The translations under genes were made by a program, and so were the position numbers. The notes below the pieces were generated by a model that had not been told where the DNA came from, made no database searches, and saw nothing but the letters and a program-made list of their open reading frames with translations. Of a DNA stretch of 64,000 nucleotides, positions 1-8,611 are shown one piece after another (the first letter of the stretch is position 1; each line of letters opens with the position of its first letter). The stretch is taken from assembly GCA_040768665.1 (NCBI GenBank), contig JAXGMN010000021.1, forward strand, positions 62,001 through 126,000, written 5' to 3'. The stretch comes from JABWBD01 sp040768665 (lineage in GTDB: Bacteria > Planctomycetota > Planctomycetia > Pirellulales > Thermoguttaceae).

Positions 1-1407
1 GCGCTGCGCTGGCGGGCGCATCGGGATGAGATGCTCCGGCTGGAGCATACACTCCACAATCGCTTTCTCACCGTGCAGTACGAGGACCTCAATAGCGACC
101 CCCGTGCGGAACTGGAACGAGTCGCGGAGTTCCTCGGAATCGAGTCCTCGTTCGCAATTCCCTTTGTCAGGCAGAAGTCGCTCGATCGTTGGCGCGATGA
201 GCTCACAGGAAGCTCGTACGACGAAGTCGCTGCGATTGCGCAGGAAGCCCCCGTCGATCGTCCTGCTGGAGAACCGGCAAAACCAAGCGCAGGACGAAAC
301 GCGAAGAGATGGGCAATCGGCCCCGGTCCGGCGAAGCTCTCCATCTGTGTCGCCCTGAAAAACCGATCGCGCGTCATGCTCGACGATGGCGAACTGCTGC
401 TCTTTCCGAACTGCGTTCGGTCGATCGTGGATGCCACGTCTGGCGGCCCCGAAATAGAACTCGTCGTGGCAGACTGGCAGTCCGACGACTGGCCGCTGAG
501 AGAGTGGCTGAATGAGGCAGCGGGCACCATGCACACGGCCGTCGTTGCGGTCAAGGGCCCCTTCAACCGAAGGCAAGGGAGGAATATCGCTGCCCGGCAC
601 GCCTCAGGAGACGTCCTGCTGTTTCTCGACCCCGAAGTGCTCGTCTGCCGGGAGCTCATCGAACGAGGAATGGAGCTTTGCCGGCAAGGAAAGGCTTTCT
701 TTCCCGTCCTGTGGTCTCTCCAGGATGGCGAGCACGTTACCGACTGGTGGGGGCACGCGGGCATCGGCAACTGCATGCTCAGTCGTGGTGCATTCGAAGC
801 ATGCGGCGGATGCCCGGAATACACGCCGTGGGGACGGGAAGACGAAGACTTCCATTCCCGTGTGGCGGAGGTGGTTGAGACCGTACGGGAGCCCGTGCCG
901 GGATTCCAGCATCAGGGGCATCCGAACCCGCTGATGTGGAAGGATCGCGACGCGGATCCTGAGTCAGCTCAACGGTGGGAGCTTGCGCAAGCGTCGCAGA
1001 TGATCGACGAAATGTCCCAGCATATTCCTGCGGGCGCCAAGTACATCTGTGTTGATGACGCTTATTTCCGAAGCAACCCGGTTCCCGGACGCCACGGTAT
1101 TCCTTTCCTCGAACGCAACGGCGAGTACTGGGGGGCACCAGCGGATGGCGAGACAGCGGTTCGAGAACTCGTTCGCCTTCGTAACGAGGGCGTGAAGTAT
1201 TTGGCGTTTCTCTATCCGTCTTTCTGGTGGCTACAACACTATTCCGAACTGAAAAGCTTCATCGGCCATCATTATCGCTGGGTGCTTCGCAATGACCGGG
1301 TGTGGATCTGCGATCTGTCACGCGGACGGGCCACGCAACCGCCTCCGCAAGCCGTCCCGGAGTTCTCCTTGGGCCAAACGCGGCGAGTTGCGACCGACTC
1401 GGCGTGA
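1..1407 (+). CDS. Sulfotransferase - GT2 glycosyltransferase fusion, 5' end outside window
   Basis: The reading frame is open from the first base, so the start lies outside the window. Three parts are visible. The first ~45 codons end a sulfotransferase fold (YEDLNSDPRAELERVAEFLG, typical of the PAPS-sulfotransferase C-terminus). From about nt 335 a GT2/GalNAc-transferase-like domain follows, with NRRQGRNIAARHASGDVLLF near 565-625 and the GREDEDFHSRV motif near 830, which resembles the Glyco_transf_7C acidic motif. From about nt 1021 there is a ~100-residue domain (VDD, ERNGEYWGAP, FWWLQHY) found again at the C-terminus of the leftward gene ending at 6791. It heads a rightward polysaccharide cluster. 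Sulfation plus glycosyl transfer on a surface glycan is inferred; donor and acceptor cannot be read. Confidence 0.8.
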   Translation, partial: ALRWRAHRDEMLRLEHTLHNRFLTVQYEDLNSDPRAELERVAEFLGIESSFAIPFVRQKSLDRWRDELTGSSYDEVAAIAQEAPVDRPAGEPAKPSAGRNAKRWAIGPGPAKLSICVALKNRSRVMLDDGELLLFPNCVRSIVDATSGGPEIELVVADWQSDDWPLREWLNEAAGTMHTAVVAVKGPFNRRQGRNIAARHASGDVLLFLDPEVLVCRELIERGMELCRQGKAFFPVLWSLQDGEHVTDWWGHAGIGNCMLSRGAFEACGGCPEYTPWGREDEDFHSRVAEVVETVREPVPGFQHQGHPNPLMWKDRDADPESAQRWELAQASQMIDEMSQHIPAGAKYICVDDAYFRSNPVPGRHGIPFLERNGEYWGAPADGETAVRELVRLRNEGVKYLAFLYPSFWWLQHYSELKSFIGHHYRWVLRNDRVWICDLSRGRATQPPPQAVPEFSLGQTRRVATDSA

Positions 1408-1499
1408 CACCCCATTGGACCAAGGACACAGTGCCGCCATCGTGCATCGGGTTCGAAGCCGGGAGTTTGCATCGCGATGGGGCAAAAGGAGCTTATAGG

Positions 1500-2636
1500 A
1501 TGATCATTGTCTTGGCCGGCTGCATTGGCCGCTTCCCTGTCGGAGGTCACGCCTGGGCGGAAATGCAATACTTGCAGGGATTGCGCTCGCTGGGGCACGA
1601 AGTCTTCTACCTTGAAGATGTCGGGGAGAACTCCTGGACCTATCGCTGGGACGTGGAAGAGGTGACCGGCGAACTTGATTATCCTACCGCGTACGTACGC
1701 GACTGCCTGGAGCCGATCGGTCTGGGGGATCGCTGGATCTACCGCGCCGGAGATTATTCGTTGGGCATGTCGGTCGATCAATTTGCCGAAGTCTGCTCGC
1801 GCGCGGACCTGCTCCTCGTTCGAGGGCTCTCACTTCCGCACTGGCGAGCGGAATACGACTGCCCGCGGCGACGCGCCTTCGTGGATGTCGATCCGGGTTT
1901 CACACAGTTCCGCCTTGCCGACGGCGATCCTTCCCTCCGCGACGTTGTGGCACGCTGCGAGCGCCTCTTCACTATCGCCCAGCGCTTGGGCGCCGCCGAC
2001 TGCCCAATCCCTACCTTGGGACGCAGGTGGCTCAAGACAGTCACGCCGGTTTGGCTTCCGGGCTGGCCGCGGGGCGCCGGTGCCGATGGAGAGGCATTTA
2101 CGAGCATCATGCAGTGGAAGAGTTACAGCGAGGTCATTCATCAGGGCGTTCGCTACGGCAACAAGGATCGCGAGTTCCCCAAGTTTTTCGACCTCCCTCA
2201 GCGGACCGGGCAGCGATTCCGCATCGCCACGACGGACGGATCCCGGCAACTGTCCCAGCACGGCTGGGAGGTCATTCCCGGTTGGGCAGCTTCCGAGACA
2301 CCGCAAGTATACCAGGCGTTCATCCGGCAGTCGCGCGCGGAATTTGCCGTCGCCAAGCACGGCTATGTCGCGTCGCGAGGGGGCTGGTTCAGCGACCGGA
2401 GCGTGTGCTATCTCGCGTCCGGCCGCCCGGTTCTGGTCCAAGACACCGGCCTCTCCGATTGGCTGCCCGTAAATGAGGGAATCGTGTGTTTCGCCGATCC
2501 CGATGAAGCGGTCCGAGGCGTCGGGGCGATTAATGCCGCCTACGAGAGGCAATCGTGTGCCGCTCGGCACATTGCGGAGGAGTATTTCGACTCGGGACAG
2601 GTCTTATCGGCGCTACTGACGGCTGCGATGGAATAG
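1500..2636 (+). CDS. GT-B-type glycosyltransferase, paralogue 1 of 3
   Basis: The start is ATG 1500, set by AAAAGGAG at 1484-1491; an upstream in-frame ATG at 1302 lies inside the preceding gene. The 378-residue protein opens with a GT-B-like Rossmann strand and glycine-rich turn (MIIVLAGCIGRFPVGGHAWA, then GLRSLGHEVFYLED). It ends with a nucleotide-sugar-side motif: FAVAKHGYV..GGWFSDRSVCYLASGRPVLVQDTG. It is clearly homologous along its whole length to the next two genes. No membrane segment is seen, so it is a cytoplasmic enzyme. A role in polysaccharide assembly follows from its neighbours; sugar specificity is unknown. Confidence 0.8.
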   Translation: MIIVLAGCIGRFPVGGHAWAEMQYLQGLRSLGHEVFYLEDVGENSWTYRWDVEEVTGELDYPTAYVRDCLEPIGLGDRWIYRAGDYSLGMSVDQFAEVCSRADLLLVRGLSLPHWRAEYDCPRRRAFVDVDPGFTQFRLADGDPSLRDVVARCERLFTIAQRLGAADCPIPTLGRRWLKTVTPVWLPGWPRGAGADGEAFTSIMQWKSYSEVIHQGVRYGNKDREFPKFFDLPQRTGQRFRIATTDGSRQLSQHGWEVIPGWAASETPQVYQAFIRQSRAEFAVAKHGYVASRGGWFSDRSVCYLASGRPVLVQDTGLSDWLPVNEGIVCFADPDEAVRGVGAINAAYERQSCAARHIAEEYFDSGQVLSALLTAAME

Positions 2637-2694
2637 CGCACCCGGGATATCTGACGAACGTAGAATTCGATCCGTTACAGAAAACCCAAGGCCC

Positions 2695-3951
2695 ATGGCA
2701 ATCAACAGCAAGTCTTTCCCCTCCCGTCATCGATCTGCAACGGAGCGGCTTCGAGTCGTTGTCCTTGGCTACGTGATTCGAGGCCCATTGGGCGGGATGG
2801 CCTGGCACCATCTCCAATATGCCCTTGGACTGGCACAATTGGGCCACGAGGTGCTCTTCCTCGAAGACAGCGACGATTACGCCTCCTGCTACGATCCCGA
2901 GCGAAATGTGATGGATACGGACCCGAGCTACGGGCTCGCCTTTGCCAAAACCGCGTTTGCAGGCATTAGATTGCCCGACTGTTGGGCCTACTACGACGCG
3001 CACACCACGCGGTGGCATGGCCCGGCTGCGGAGCGGGCTCCGGGGTTCTGCGGTACGGCGGACATTCTGCTCAACATCTCCGGTGTGAACCCGCTTCGGC
3101 CCTGGCTGACGGGAATTCCGGTGCGAGCGCTGATCGATACGGACCCGGTCTTCATCCAAATTCGCCATCTGCAGAACCCGGCAGCCTGCGATCTGGCGGT
3201 GCGGCACAATCGCTTCTTTACGTTCGGCGAGAACTTCGGTGCCGCAGACGCTCGAATTCCGGACGATGGTTTTGCCTGGTTGCCTACGCGGCAGCCGATC
3301 GCCCTGGACGCATGGCCGTTCTTTCCGCCACCGGCCACGGGGAGATTCACAACCGTCATGCAGTGGGACAGCTATCCTGTGCGGGAATACGGCGGTGTGA
3401 ACTATGGAATGAAGTCGCAATCGTTTCAGGCTTACCGCGACCTTCCGGCAAAGACAACCGCCCCGCTCGAATTGGCAATGGCGACATCAGAGACACGCCG
3501 CGTGGAACTTCAGCGTCTGGGATGGGTGGTTCGCGATCCGATGGAGGTCACACGGAGCCCGTGGGACTACCAGCACTACATTCGGCAGTCTCTGGGAGAA
3601 TTCAGCGTCGCCAAGCACGGCTACGTGGTCGGCCGAACAGGCTGGTTCAGCGAGCGCAGCGCGTGTTACCTGGCATCCGGGCGTCCGGTCGTAGTCGAAG
3701 ACACCGGGTTCAGCCGAGTCTTGCCGACCGGACGGGGTGTGCACGCCTTCTCCACGCCAATGCAGGCCCGGGATGCGTTGGCTTGTGTGCTGGCGGATTA
3801 CCGGCGGGAGTGCAGTGCGGCACGCGAGATCGCCGCGAGCCATTTCGACGCGCGGCGCGTGCTAGGAGACTTGCTGGAGCGAAGTCTGCGGATGCCCGGC
3901 CAGGCACGCATTCCAGAACCTTTGCCTTCTGGAGAGACTCAGTGCGGATGA
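2695..3951 (+). CDS. GT-B-type glycosyltransferase, paralogue 2 of 3
   Basis: The ATG at 2695 is the only reasonable start; the ribosome-binding site is weak (AAGG). The 418-residue protein repeats the layout of the preceding gene: a first strand RVVVLGYVIRGPLGGMAWHH, then LAQLGHEVLFLEDS, and the C-terminal signature FSVAKHGYVVGRTGWFSERS followed by ACYLASGRPVVVEDTGFS. The conserved TGWFSxRSxCYLAxGRP block probably corresponds to the donor-binding region of GT4-like enzymes. Its stop overlaps the next start (ATGA at 3948-3951), which indicates translational coupling. It has a ~20-residue N-terminal extension compared with its two siblings. Confidence 0.8.
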   Translation: MAINSKSFPSRHRSATERLRVVVLGYVIRGPLGGMAWHHLQYALGLAQLGHEVLFLEDSDDYASCYDPERNVMDTDPSYGLAFAKTAFAGIRLPDCWAYYDAHTTRWHGPAAERAPGFCGTADILLNISGVNPLRPWLTGIPVRALIDTDPVFIQIRHLQNPAACDLAVRHNRFFTFGENFGAADARIPDDGFAWLPTRQPIALDAWPFFPPPATGRFTTVMQWDSYPVREYGGVNYGMKSQSFQAYRDLPAKTTAPLELAMATSETRRVELQRLGWVVRDPMEVTRSPWDYQHYIRQSLGEFSVAKHGYVVGRTGWFSERSACYLASGRPVVVEDTGFSRVLPTGRGVHAFSTPMQARDALACVLADYRRECSAAREIAASHFDARRVLGDLLERSLRMPGQARIPEPLPSGETQCG

Positions 3952-5135
3952 AAACACTACGGATCATCGTGGGCGGTATGGTGGCCCAATTTCCACTTGG
4001 AGGCGTGGCCTGGGACTACCTGCAATATGTCATTGGCCTGGCCGGCCTGGGCCATGAGGTGTACTATTACGAAGATAGTTGGACTTGGCCCTATAATCCG
4101 ATTCAGCGGAGCGTCTCGACCGACGGCAGTTATTCGGCCGCTTTTCTGGACGGGTTCTTTCGGAGCTACGCGCCCGCGATGGCCGAAAGATGGCACTACG
4201 ACCACCTTCACGAAACGAGCTATGGCATGAGTCGCGAGGCGTTCGCGCGCGTGGTGCGATCGGCCGACCTGTTTCTGAATGTCAGCGGCGCGACGGCGAT
4301 ACCCCAGGAGCTTCCTACCGCGTGCGTGAAAGTTTTTTTGGATACGGATCCGGGATTCAACCAGTTCCTACTTGTCGAAAAGCCGGACTGGTTTCCGAAC
4401 ATCCATCGCTGGGTGCGCGAAGTTGCGTCGCATGACCGTCATCTCACCTACGCCGAGAATATGGACGCCTCGGACTGCCTGGTCCCCAAGACCGGGCACC
4501 GCTGGATTGCAACCCGCATGGGCATTGTTGCGGACCTCTGGGACCCGTTGGCCCGAATGCCCGTCGCGAATGACGCGCCCTGGAGTACCGTGACAACGTG
4601 GAACCAGTACGCCCATCCTTTGGTCTACAAGGGTGTCGAGTACTATGGCAAGGGAACGGGATTCGCGGAAATCCTCGAACTACCCACGCGTATTAAGCGA
4701 CCGTTTCGGCTGGCGGTGGGAGGCACGGAAATCCCCGAGCAGAAGCTGAAAGAATTAGGATGGATTGTCGAGGACGGTCCGCAGGCGACACTGACGCCGG
4801 ATCGATACCAGAATTTCCTCGCTGAATCTCGGGGTGAGATTTCCACCGCGAAACAAATCTATGTCGCCATGCGGACGGGTTGGTTCAGTTGCCGCTCCGC
4901 GTGCTATCTGGCGGCGGGTCGGCCGGTAGCCGTGCAGGACACCGGCTTCAGCAAGTATCTGCCTACCGGAGAGGGCTTGCTCGCGTTCAGCACCGAGGAC
5001 GAAGCGGCTGCCGGTATCGACGAGATCGAGGCGAATTACCAACGACACCAGCGGCGGGCGAGGGAAGTCGCAGGGGATTGCCTCGACACCCGCGTTGTGC
5101 TGCCCAAAATGCTCAAGGAGATCGGGTTTGGATAA
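3948..5135 (+). CDS. GT-B-type glycosyltransferase, paralogue 3 of 3
   Basis: The start is ATG 3948, preceded by GGAGAG and overlapping the upstream stop by four bases; the frame is open much further upstream but only as an antiparallel-frame artefact of the previous gene. The 395-residue product begins MKTLRIIVGGMVAQFPLGGV, continues with GLAGLGHEVYYYEDS, and carries ISTAKQIYVAMRTGWFSCRS plus ACYLAAGRPVAVQDTGFSKY. Compared with its siblings, the AKHGYV motif has become AKQIYV, so donor or acceptor choice may differ. Three consecutive paralogues suggest successive additions of similar sugars, which is inference. Confidence 0.8.
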   Translation: MKTLRIIVGGMVAQFPLGGVAWDYLQYVIGLAGLGHEVYYYEDSWTWPYNPIQRSVSTDGSYSAAFLDGFFRSYAPAMAERWHYDHLHETSYGMSREAFARVVRSADLFLNVSGATAIPQELPTACVKVFLDTDPGFNQFLLVEKPDWFPNIHRWVREVASHDRHLTYAENMDASDCLVPKTGHRWIATRMGIVADLWDPLARMPVANDAPWSTVTTWNQYAHPLVYKGVEYYGKGTGFAEILELPTRIKRPFRLAVGGTEIPEQKLKELGWIVEDGPQATLTPDRYQNFLAESRGEISTAKQIYVAMRTGWFSCRSACYLAAGRPVAVQDTGFSKYLPTGEGLLAFSTEDEAAAGIDEIEANYQRHQRRAREVAGDCLDTRVVLPKMLKEIGFG

Positions 5136-5721
5136 TCAAGGAATCCGACTGGAAGATTTCACCGGCCGATGGGACTACGGCACGCTGCCGGAGAACGTGC
5201 GGCTCGGAAGCGACTGCTGGATCGAGAGCCCCGGCAGTTTCAAGAGGTTTCGAAGCGAACAGACCCCCGGCCTGGTGCTCGGCGACCGCGTGCGCGCTTA
5301 CACTTGGACCGCCTTCAGCATCGAACCGTCCGGGATGGTTGAAGTGGGCGACGACTCGGTGCTGGTTGGGGCCGTCTTCATGTGCTGCGAGCGGATCAGC
5401 GTCGGCCGCCGCGTGGTCATTTCCTACAACGTTGTGATTGCCGATTCCGATTTTCACCCGATCGACCCGGTGCTGCGGCAGCAGGACGCCATCGCCAACA
5501 GCCCGCAAGGCGACCGCTCGCAGCGGCCTCCGGTCGTCAGCCGGCCCGTCGTGATCGAGGACGACGTGTGGATCGGCATCGGCGCCATTCTGCTCAAGGG
5601 CATCCGCATCGGTCGCGGAGCGCGGATCGACGCCGGGGCCGTGGTGGCGTTCGACGTGCCGCCGGGAGCGTCCGTAACCGGCAATCCGGCCAAGATCGCG
5701 CAAGAAGGAGGACAGGGGTGA
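5128..5721 (+). CDS. Left-handed beta-helix O-acyltransferase (maltose/NodL acetyltransferase-like), copy 1
   Basis: The start is probably TTG 5128, eight bases after AAGGAG (5115-5120) and overlapping the preceding stop; an in-frame ATG at 5095 lies inside the upstream gene and is less likely. The 197-residue protein has hexapeptide repeats (VRLGSD, MVEVGDDSVLVGA, ISVGRRVVIS, VWIGIGAILLKGIRIGRGAR) and the closing sequence VTGNPAKI, which is typical of the LbetaH acetyltransferase family. SDFHPID matches the region with the usual catalytic His. It would transfer an acetyl group from acetyl-CoA to a sugar hydroxyl of the glycan. It is homologous to the next gene. Confidence 0.8.
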   Translation: MDNQGIRLEDFTGRWDYGTLPENVRLGSDCWIESPGSFKRFRSEQTPGLVLGDRVRAYTWTAFSIEPSGMVEVGDDSVLVGAVFMCCERISVGRRVVISYNVVIADSDFHPIDPVLRQQDAIANSPQGDRSQRPPVVSRPVVIEDDVWIGIGAILLKGIRIGRGARIDAGAVVAFDVPPGASVTGNPAKIAQEGGQG

Positions 5722-6287
5722 TCACGCCGCGATACCTTCCGCATGACTGGTTCCCACTGCCGCTGCCCGAGAACGTCCAGATCGGAACGAGGAGTTGGCT
5801 GGACACTTCGTTTTGCTTTCTGCACTATCGCAGCACCCGTCCTTGCGGTGTCCGCATCGGTCGGGACACGGGCATCTACAGCGGGTCATCCTTCGAATTG
5901 GGCGTGAACGGAGAGATAGAGGTCGGAGACTTCTGTACCGTAGTCGGGGCGACCTTTGCCACGGACAATCGGGTGGAGATCGGCGATTACACGTTCATCT
6001 CCTACGAGGTCTTTATCGCGGACCACCCGTTCCCGGTCCCCCCGGATCTCGACCGCATCCCTGGATTTGCGTCGAAACCCTCGACAATTCACATCGGCCG
6101 CAACGTATGGATCGGCGCCCGTGCGACGATATGCGGCGAAGTTCGCATCGGCGACGCTTCGATCGTGGGTGCAGGAGCTGTCGTTTTCGAAGACGTACCG
6201 CCGCAAACGGTCGTCGCGGGCAATCCGGCGAGAGTCGTTCGCCATCTGCAACCCGGACTTACCAACCAACCAGATATTTGTTTTTGA
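5718..6287 (+). CDS. Left-handed beta-helix O-acyltransferase, copy 2
   Basis: The start is GTG 5718, five bases after AAGGAGGA (5705-5712), overlapping the preceding TGA. The 189-residue protein has hexapeptide turns (VQIGTRSWL, VRIGRDTGIYSGSS, EIEVGDFCTVVGA, VEIGDYTFIS, IHIGRNVWIGARATI, VRIGDASIVGAGAVV) and the terminal VVAGNPARVV. IADHPFP is the equivalent of SDFHPID in copy 1 and keeps the His. The N-terminal WFPLPLPENVQIGTRSWLDT aligns with the first copy, so the two arose by duplication and may modify different positions of one repeat unit. Confidence 0.8.
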   Translation: MITPRYLPHDWFPLPLPENVQIGTRSWLDTSFCFLHYRSTRPCGVRIGRDTGIYSGSSFELGVNGEIEVGDFCTVVGATFATDNRVEIGDYTFISYEVFIADHPFPVPPDLDRIPGFASKPSTIHIGRNVWIGARATICGEVRIGDASIVGAGAVVFEDVPPQTVVAGNPARVVRHLQPGLTNQPDICF

Positions 6288-6293
6288 AGACTC

Positions 6294-6821
6294 ATGCGAA
6301 TAACGAATATTGACCTCTGCGAGAATTCCGACTCGAGTCGTGTCCAGGCAAGAGTCATCTGGGAAGATGTCGGCCGACCGGCCACGACTGTCTACGTCGA
6401 AACCGATCGGCGGTTTCAACGATGGCTGCGACCTGATCCGAATGCCTTTCTTACAGCGTGCGCATTGCCGGCGTGGCGCGTCGGCGAACGGCGCGTCACG
6501 GTGGACGGAGCCCTCTGTCCCGTGCTTCGAGACGGACTGCGAACGTTGCTATCTTCTCTATGCAAATGGTATCTGCAAGAACCTAGGATCCCCTTGATGG
6601 AAACATCTCTGGGATTCAAGACACGGCCCCCTGTAGCGCCCTGCGCCGCCACCTTTCTTTCATGTGGAATCAACTCGCTGTCAACCCTTCGGCTCAACAA
6701 ACTTTATTTTCCCGCACAACATCCCTCCTCAATGAGGGCGGCAATTCTCATTAACTACATGGGAATTGGGATCTCCGACGAGGAGATGATTCATTGGTTC
6801 CGTTCCTCACGAAGGTTGTAA
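6294..6821 (+). pseudogene. Truncated PP-loop-like protein of the polysaccharide cluster
   Basis: A 175-residue frame starts at ATG 6294, six bases after the acyltransferase stop. The N-terminal half (VQARVIWEDVGRP, VYVETDRRF, FLTACALPAWRVGERRVTVD) looks like a coherent conserved protein. Near codon 120 it reaches ATFLSCGINSLSTLRLNK, which resembles the ATP-binding SGGxDS loop of PP-loop enzymes with the first Gly replaced by Cys and Asp by Asn. The frame stops ~50 codons later, inside the 3' end of the convergent gene ending at 6791. I infer a gene of perhaps 400 codons that lost its C-terminal half; the family comparison is from memory and was not searched. Confidence 0.5.
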
Positions 6822-8611
6822 AGAATGAGCCTCCGGTTCGATACCCGGCATGTAAAACGCGATTCCAGCTCATCGCGCCAAGCGGTGTAGTGCTCCAGCC
6901 ACCAGAATGCGGGAAGGCCGATGGCCAGATAGCCGGCTCCGGCACACCGGAGGCGCTCCGTCTCGCGGATCGCCTCTTCGTCATCCGACGGCGGGCCCCA
7001 GTAGATGCCCTCCCGTTCGACGAAGGGGAAAACTACATGGTCCGGAAATGCCTGCGGGACCTGATCTCCCCACTGGCCATCGTCGACGAGAATGAACGGC
7101 ACGTGCCGGGGGATAACCGCGCGGAGCAGATCGAGTGTATCTTCGATTTCTTCGCACCAGCGTCGGTGCTCCCTTTGAGCCCGCTCACGCGTCAGTCCCG
7201 CGATATGCCGCAGGAGGCAGACGATGGCGCGGTCGGTTGTCTCACGCTCTGATCCGGCGGGGATGCTTTCCTCATATCCAGTGGTCGATGAACCAGTTTC
7301 TGCTTCATATGCCTCGACCGACCGAAATAGTGTTCTGAGGACGTCGAGGTTACGACAATCGGGCGTATCTCCGGTCGCCCTCATGAGAAAAAGGACGGTG
7401 TCCACTAAAGGGTAGCGGCCATCGTTTATCGCCCGGAAAACGGCTCCTATGGACCGGAGGTCGTCGGGCTGTAACGGCGAGGCATGGCTCCCGTCGACGG
7501 CCCCGGTCGGTTCCGGGGCGAATTCCCTCGGAATGGCGTAGTGGAATCCGGACAAGACGGGCCGGCGGTCGCGAACAAAGAGCTGGTCCGGCCGGATATT
7601 CCTGTGGAGGACGCCTTTGTCATCGAGTTCCGCAAGCAAGCGCAGGCAGCGGTCGATGAACTCGAAGAAATGCCGGGGGTGGCAGCGGAGCTCCTCTCGA
7701 GTTTTCGAGGATTCGAGCGAATCCAGCGAGCCGTCCGTGGCGTCGGCCCGATCGAAGCTGCTGCTCTTGAGTCGGTCGAGAAGATCCGCCTCCCTCTGTT
7801 CATACGGAAGTACCGCTTTTTTCCAATATCGTACTTCCTGGCGATCGGCAAGAGATTCAAACGCGGAAATGAGTTCCCGCTGGATGTCCGCCAGCCCGGG
7901 ACGCTGGTAACCATCGAACACCGGGAGCAACGTGTCGAGTCGATCCGACGGAGAGAGTGAGACAGACCGCTTCTCTGCCTGTCCATAGATGCTGAAATAA
8001 TCCCGGAATTTGAATCCGTGGCCCCAGACGACTTCTGGGGAGTTGTTCAACTCGATCCAGTCGCACGGGATCCCGAGAGTGTCGGCGAGGATCAGGCCGT
8101 GGAGCGAACTCGACAAGATATGTTCGCACTGCCCGACCGAACGGATCACCTCCTGCGTCTCGCCGCAGATGTCGACGATCTTAATCTCAGCGCTATGGGA
8201 TGCGATCTCCTTCAGGAGCGGATCTTCGGCATCTACGAAATGCGGAATCAGCCCGAGCTTATACCGCTTCTTCGCGCGAGGGGCAAACAGCGAGCATAGC
8301 AGTCCCCCGTCTCCCAAGACGGCAGGGCGATCGCACTTTAGTCGCTCGAGAGTGAGGCGGCCTCTTACGGCCAGCACGAATGCGTCCCGCAGATCTTGTC
8401 GCGACTCCTCATACATCATCCCGGACGTCCAGACGATCCCCCGGAATCCGGGCGGTATCTTCTCGATGAGGCTCCCGATTCCGAACATCTCGGCCTCCTC
8501 CATGCAAGTCCATTCATAGGGGATGCCGAAGTAATCGAGGAGAAGAGGAGTCAGTTTATCGCCGAAATTCCCTTCTCGGGGCCCGCAGATCGACCAGAAG
8601 ACCTTTAGCAC
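6791..8611 (-). CDS. Polysaccharide pyruvyltransferase - pseudokinase fusion with shared C-terminal domain
   Basis: The protein has 606 residues and starts at GTG 8611, overlapping the upstream stop. Residues ~1-225 are polysaccharide-pyruvyltransferase-like (NFGDKLTPLLLDYFGI, FVLAVRGRLTLERLK, AVLGDGGLL, HILSSSLHGLILADTLGIPC). The conserved S-S-x-H-G-xx-x-A-D motif is present. Residues ~310-420 resemble a protein-kinase lobe, but the catalytic loop reads HRNIRPDQLFV instead of HRD-K--N and the DFG position reads SGF, so it is probably a pseudokinase. Residues ~500-606 (VDD, VEREGIYWGPPSD, FWWLEHY) match the C-terminus of the first gene in the window. It probably adds pyruvate ketals to the surface glycan; the roles of the other domains are unknown. 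Confidence 0.75.
   Translation of the reverse strand: MLKVFWSICGPREGNFGDKLTPLLLDYFGIPYEWTCMEEAEMFGIGSLIEKIPPGFRGIVWTSGMMYEESRQDLRDAFVLAVRGRLTLERLKCDRPAVLGDGGLLCSLFAPRAKKRYKLGLIPHFVDAEDPLLKEIASHSAEIKIVDICGETQEVIRSVGQCEHILSSSLHGLILADTLGIPCDWIELNNSPEVVWGHGFKFRDYFSIYGQAEKRSVSLSPSDRLDTLLPVFDGYQRPGLADIQRELISAFESLADRQEVRYWKKAVLPYEQREADLLDRLKSSSFDRADATDGSLDSLESSKTREELRCHPRHFFEFIDRCLRLLAELDDKGVLHRNIRPDQLFVRDRRPVLSGFHYAIPREFAPEPTGAVDGSHASPLQPDDLRSIGAVFRAINDGRYPLVDTVLFLMRATGDTPDCRNLDVLRTLFRSVEAYEAETGSSTTGYEESIPAGSERETTDRAIVCLLRHIAGLTRERAQREHRRWCEEIEDTLDLLRAVIPRHVPFILVDDGQWGDQVPQAFPDHVVFPFVEREGIYWGPPSDDEEAIRETERLRCAGAGYLAIGLPAFWWLEHYTAWRDELESRFTCRVSNRRLILYNLREERNQ

Noticed and set aside
1440..1475. GGGTTCGAAGCC resembling a tRNA 3' part
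   Set aside because: The T-stem does not pair and no acceptor or anticodon arms are found in the 92-base gap.
2982..3947. A 322-codon N-terminal extension of the third glycosyltransferase
   Set aside because: It runs in a wrong frame through the second paralogue; homology to the siblings starts at 3948.
6830..6850. GGTTCGATACC resembling a tRNA T-loop
   Set aside because: It falls inside the conserved C-terminal domain of the pyruvyltransferase fusion and no cloverleaf can be drawn around it.
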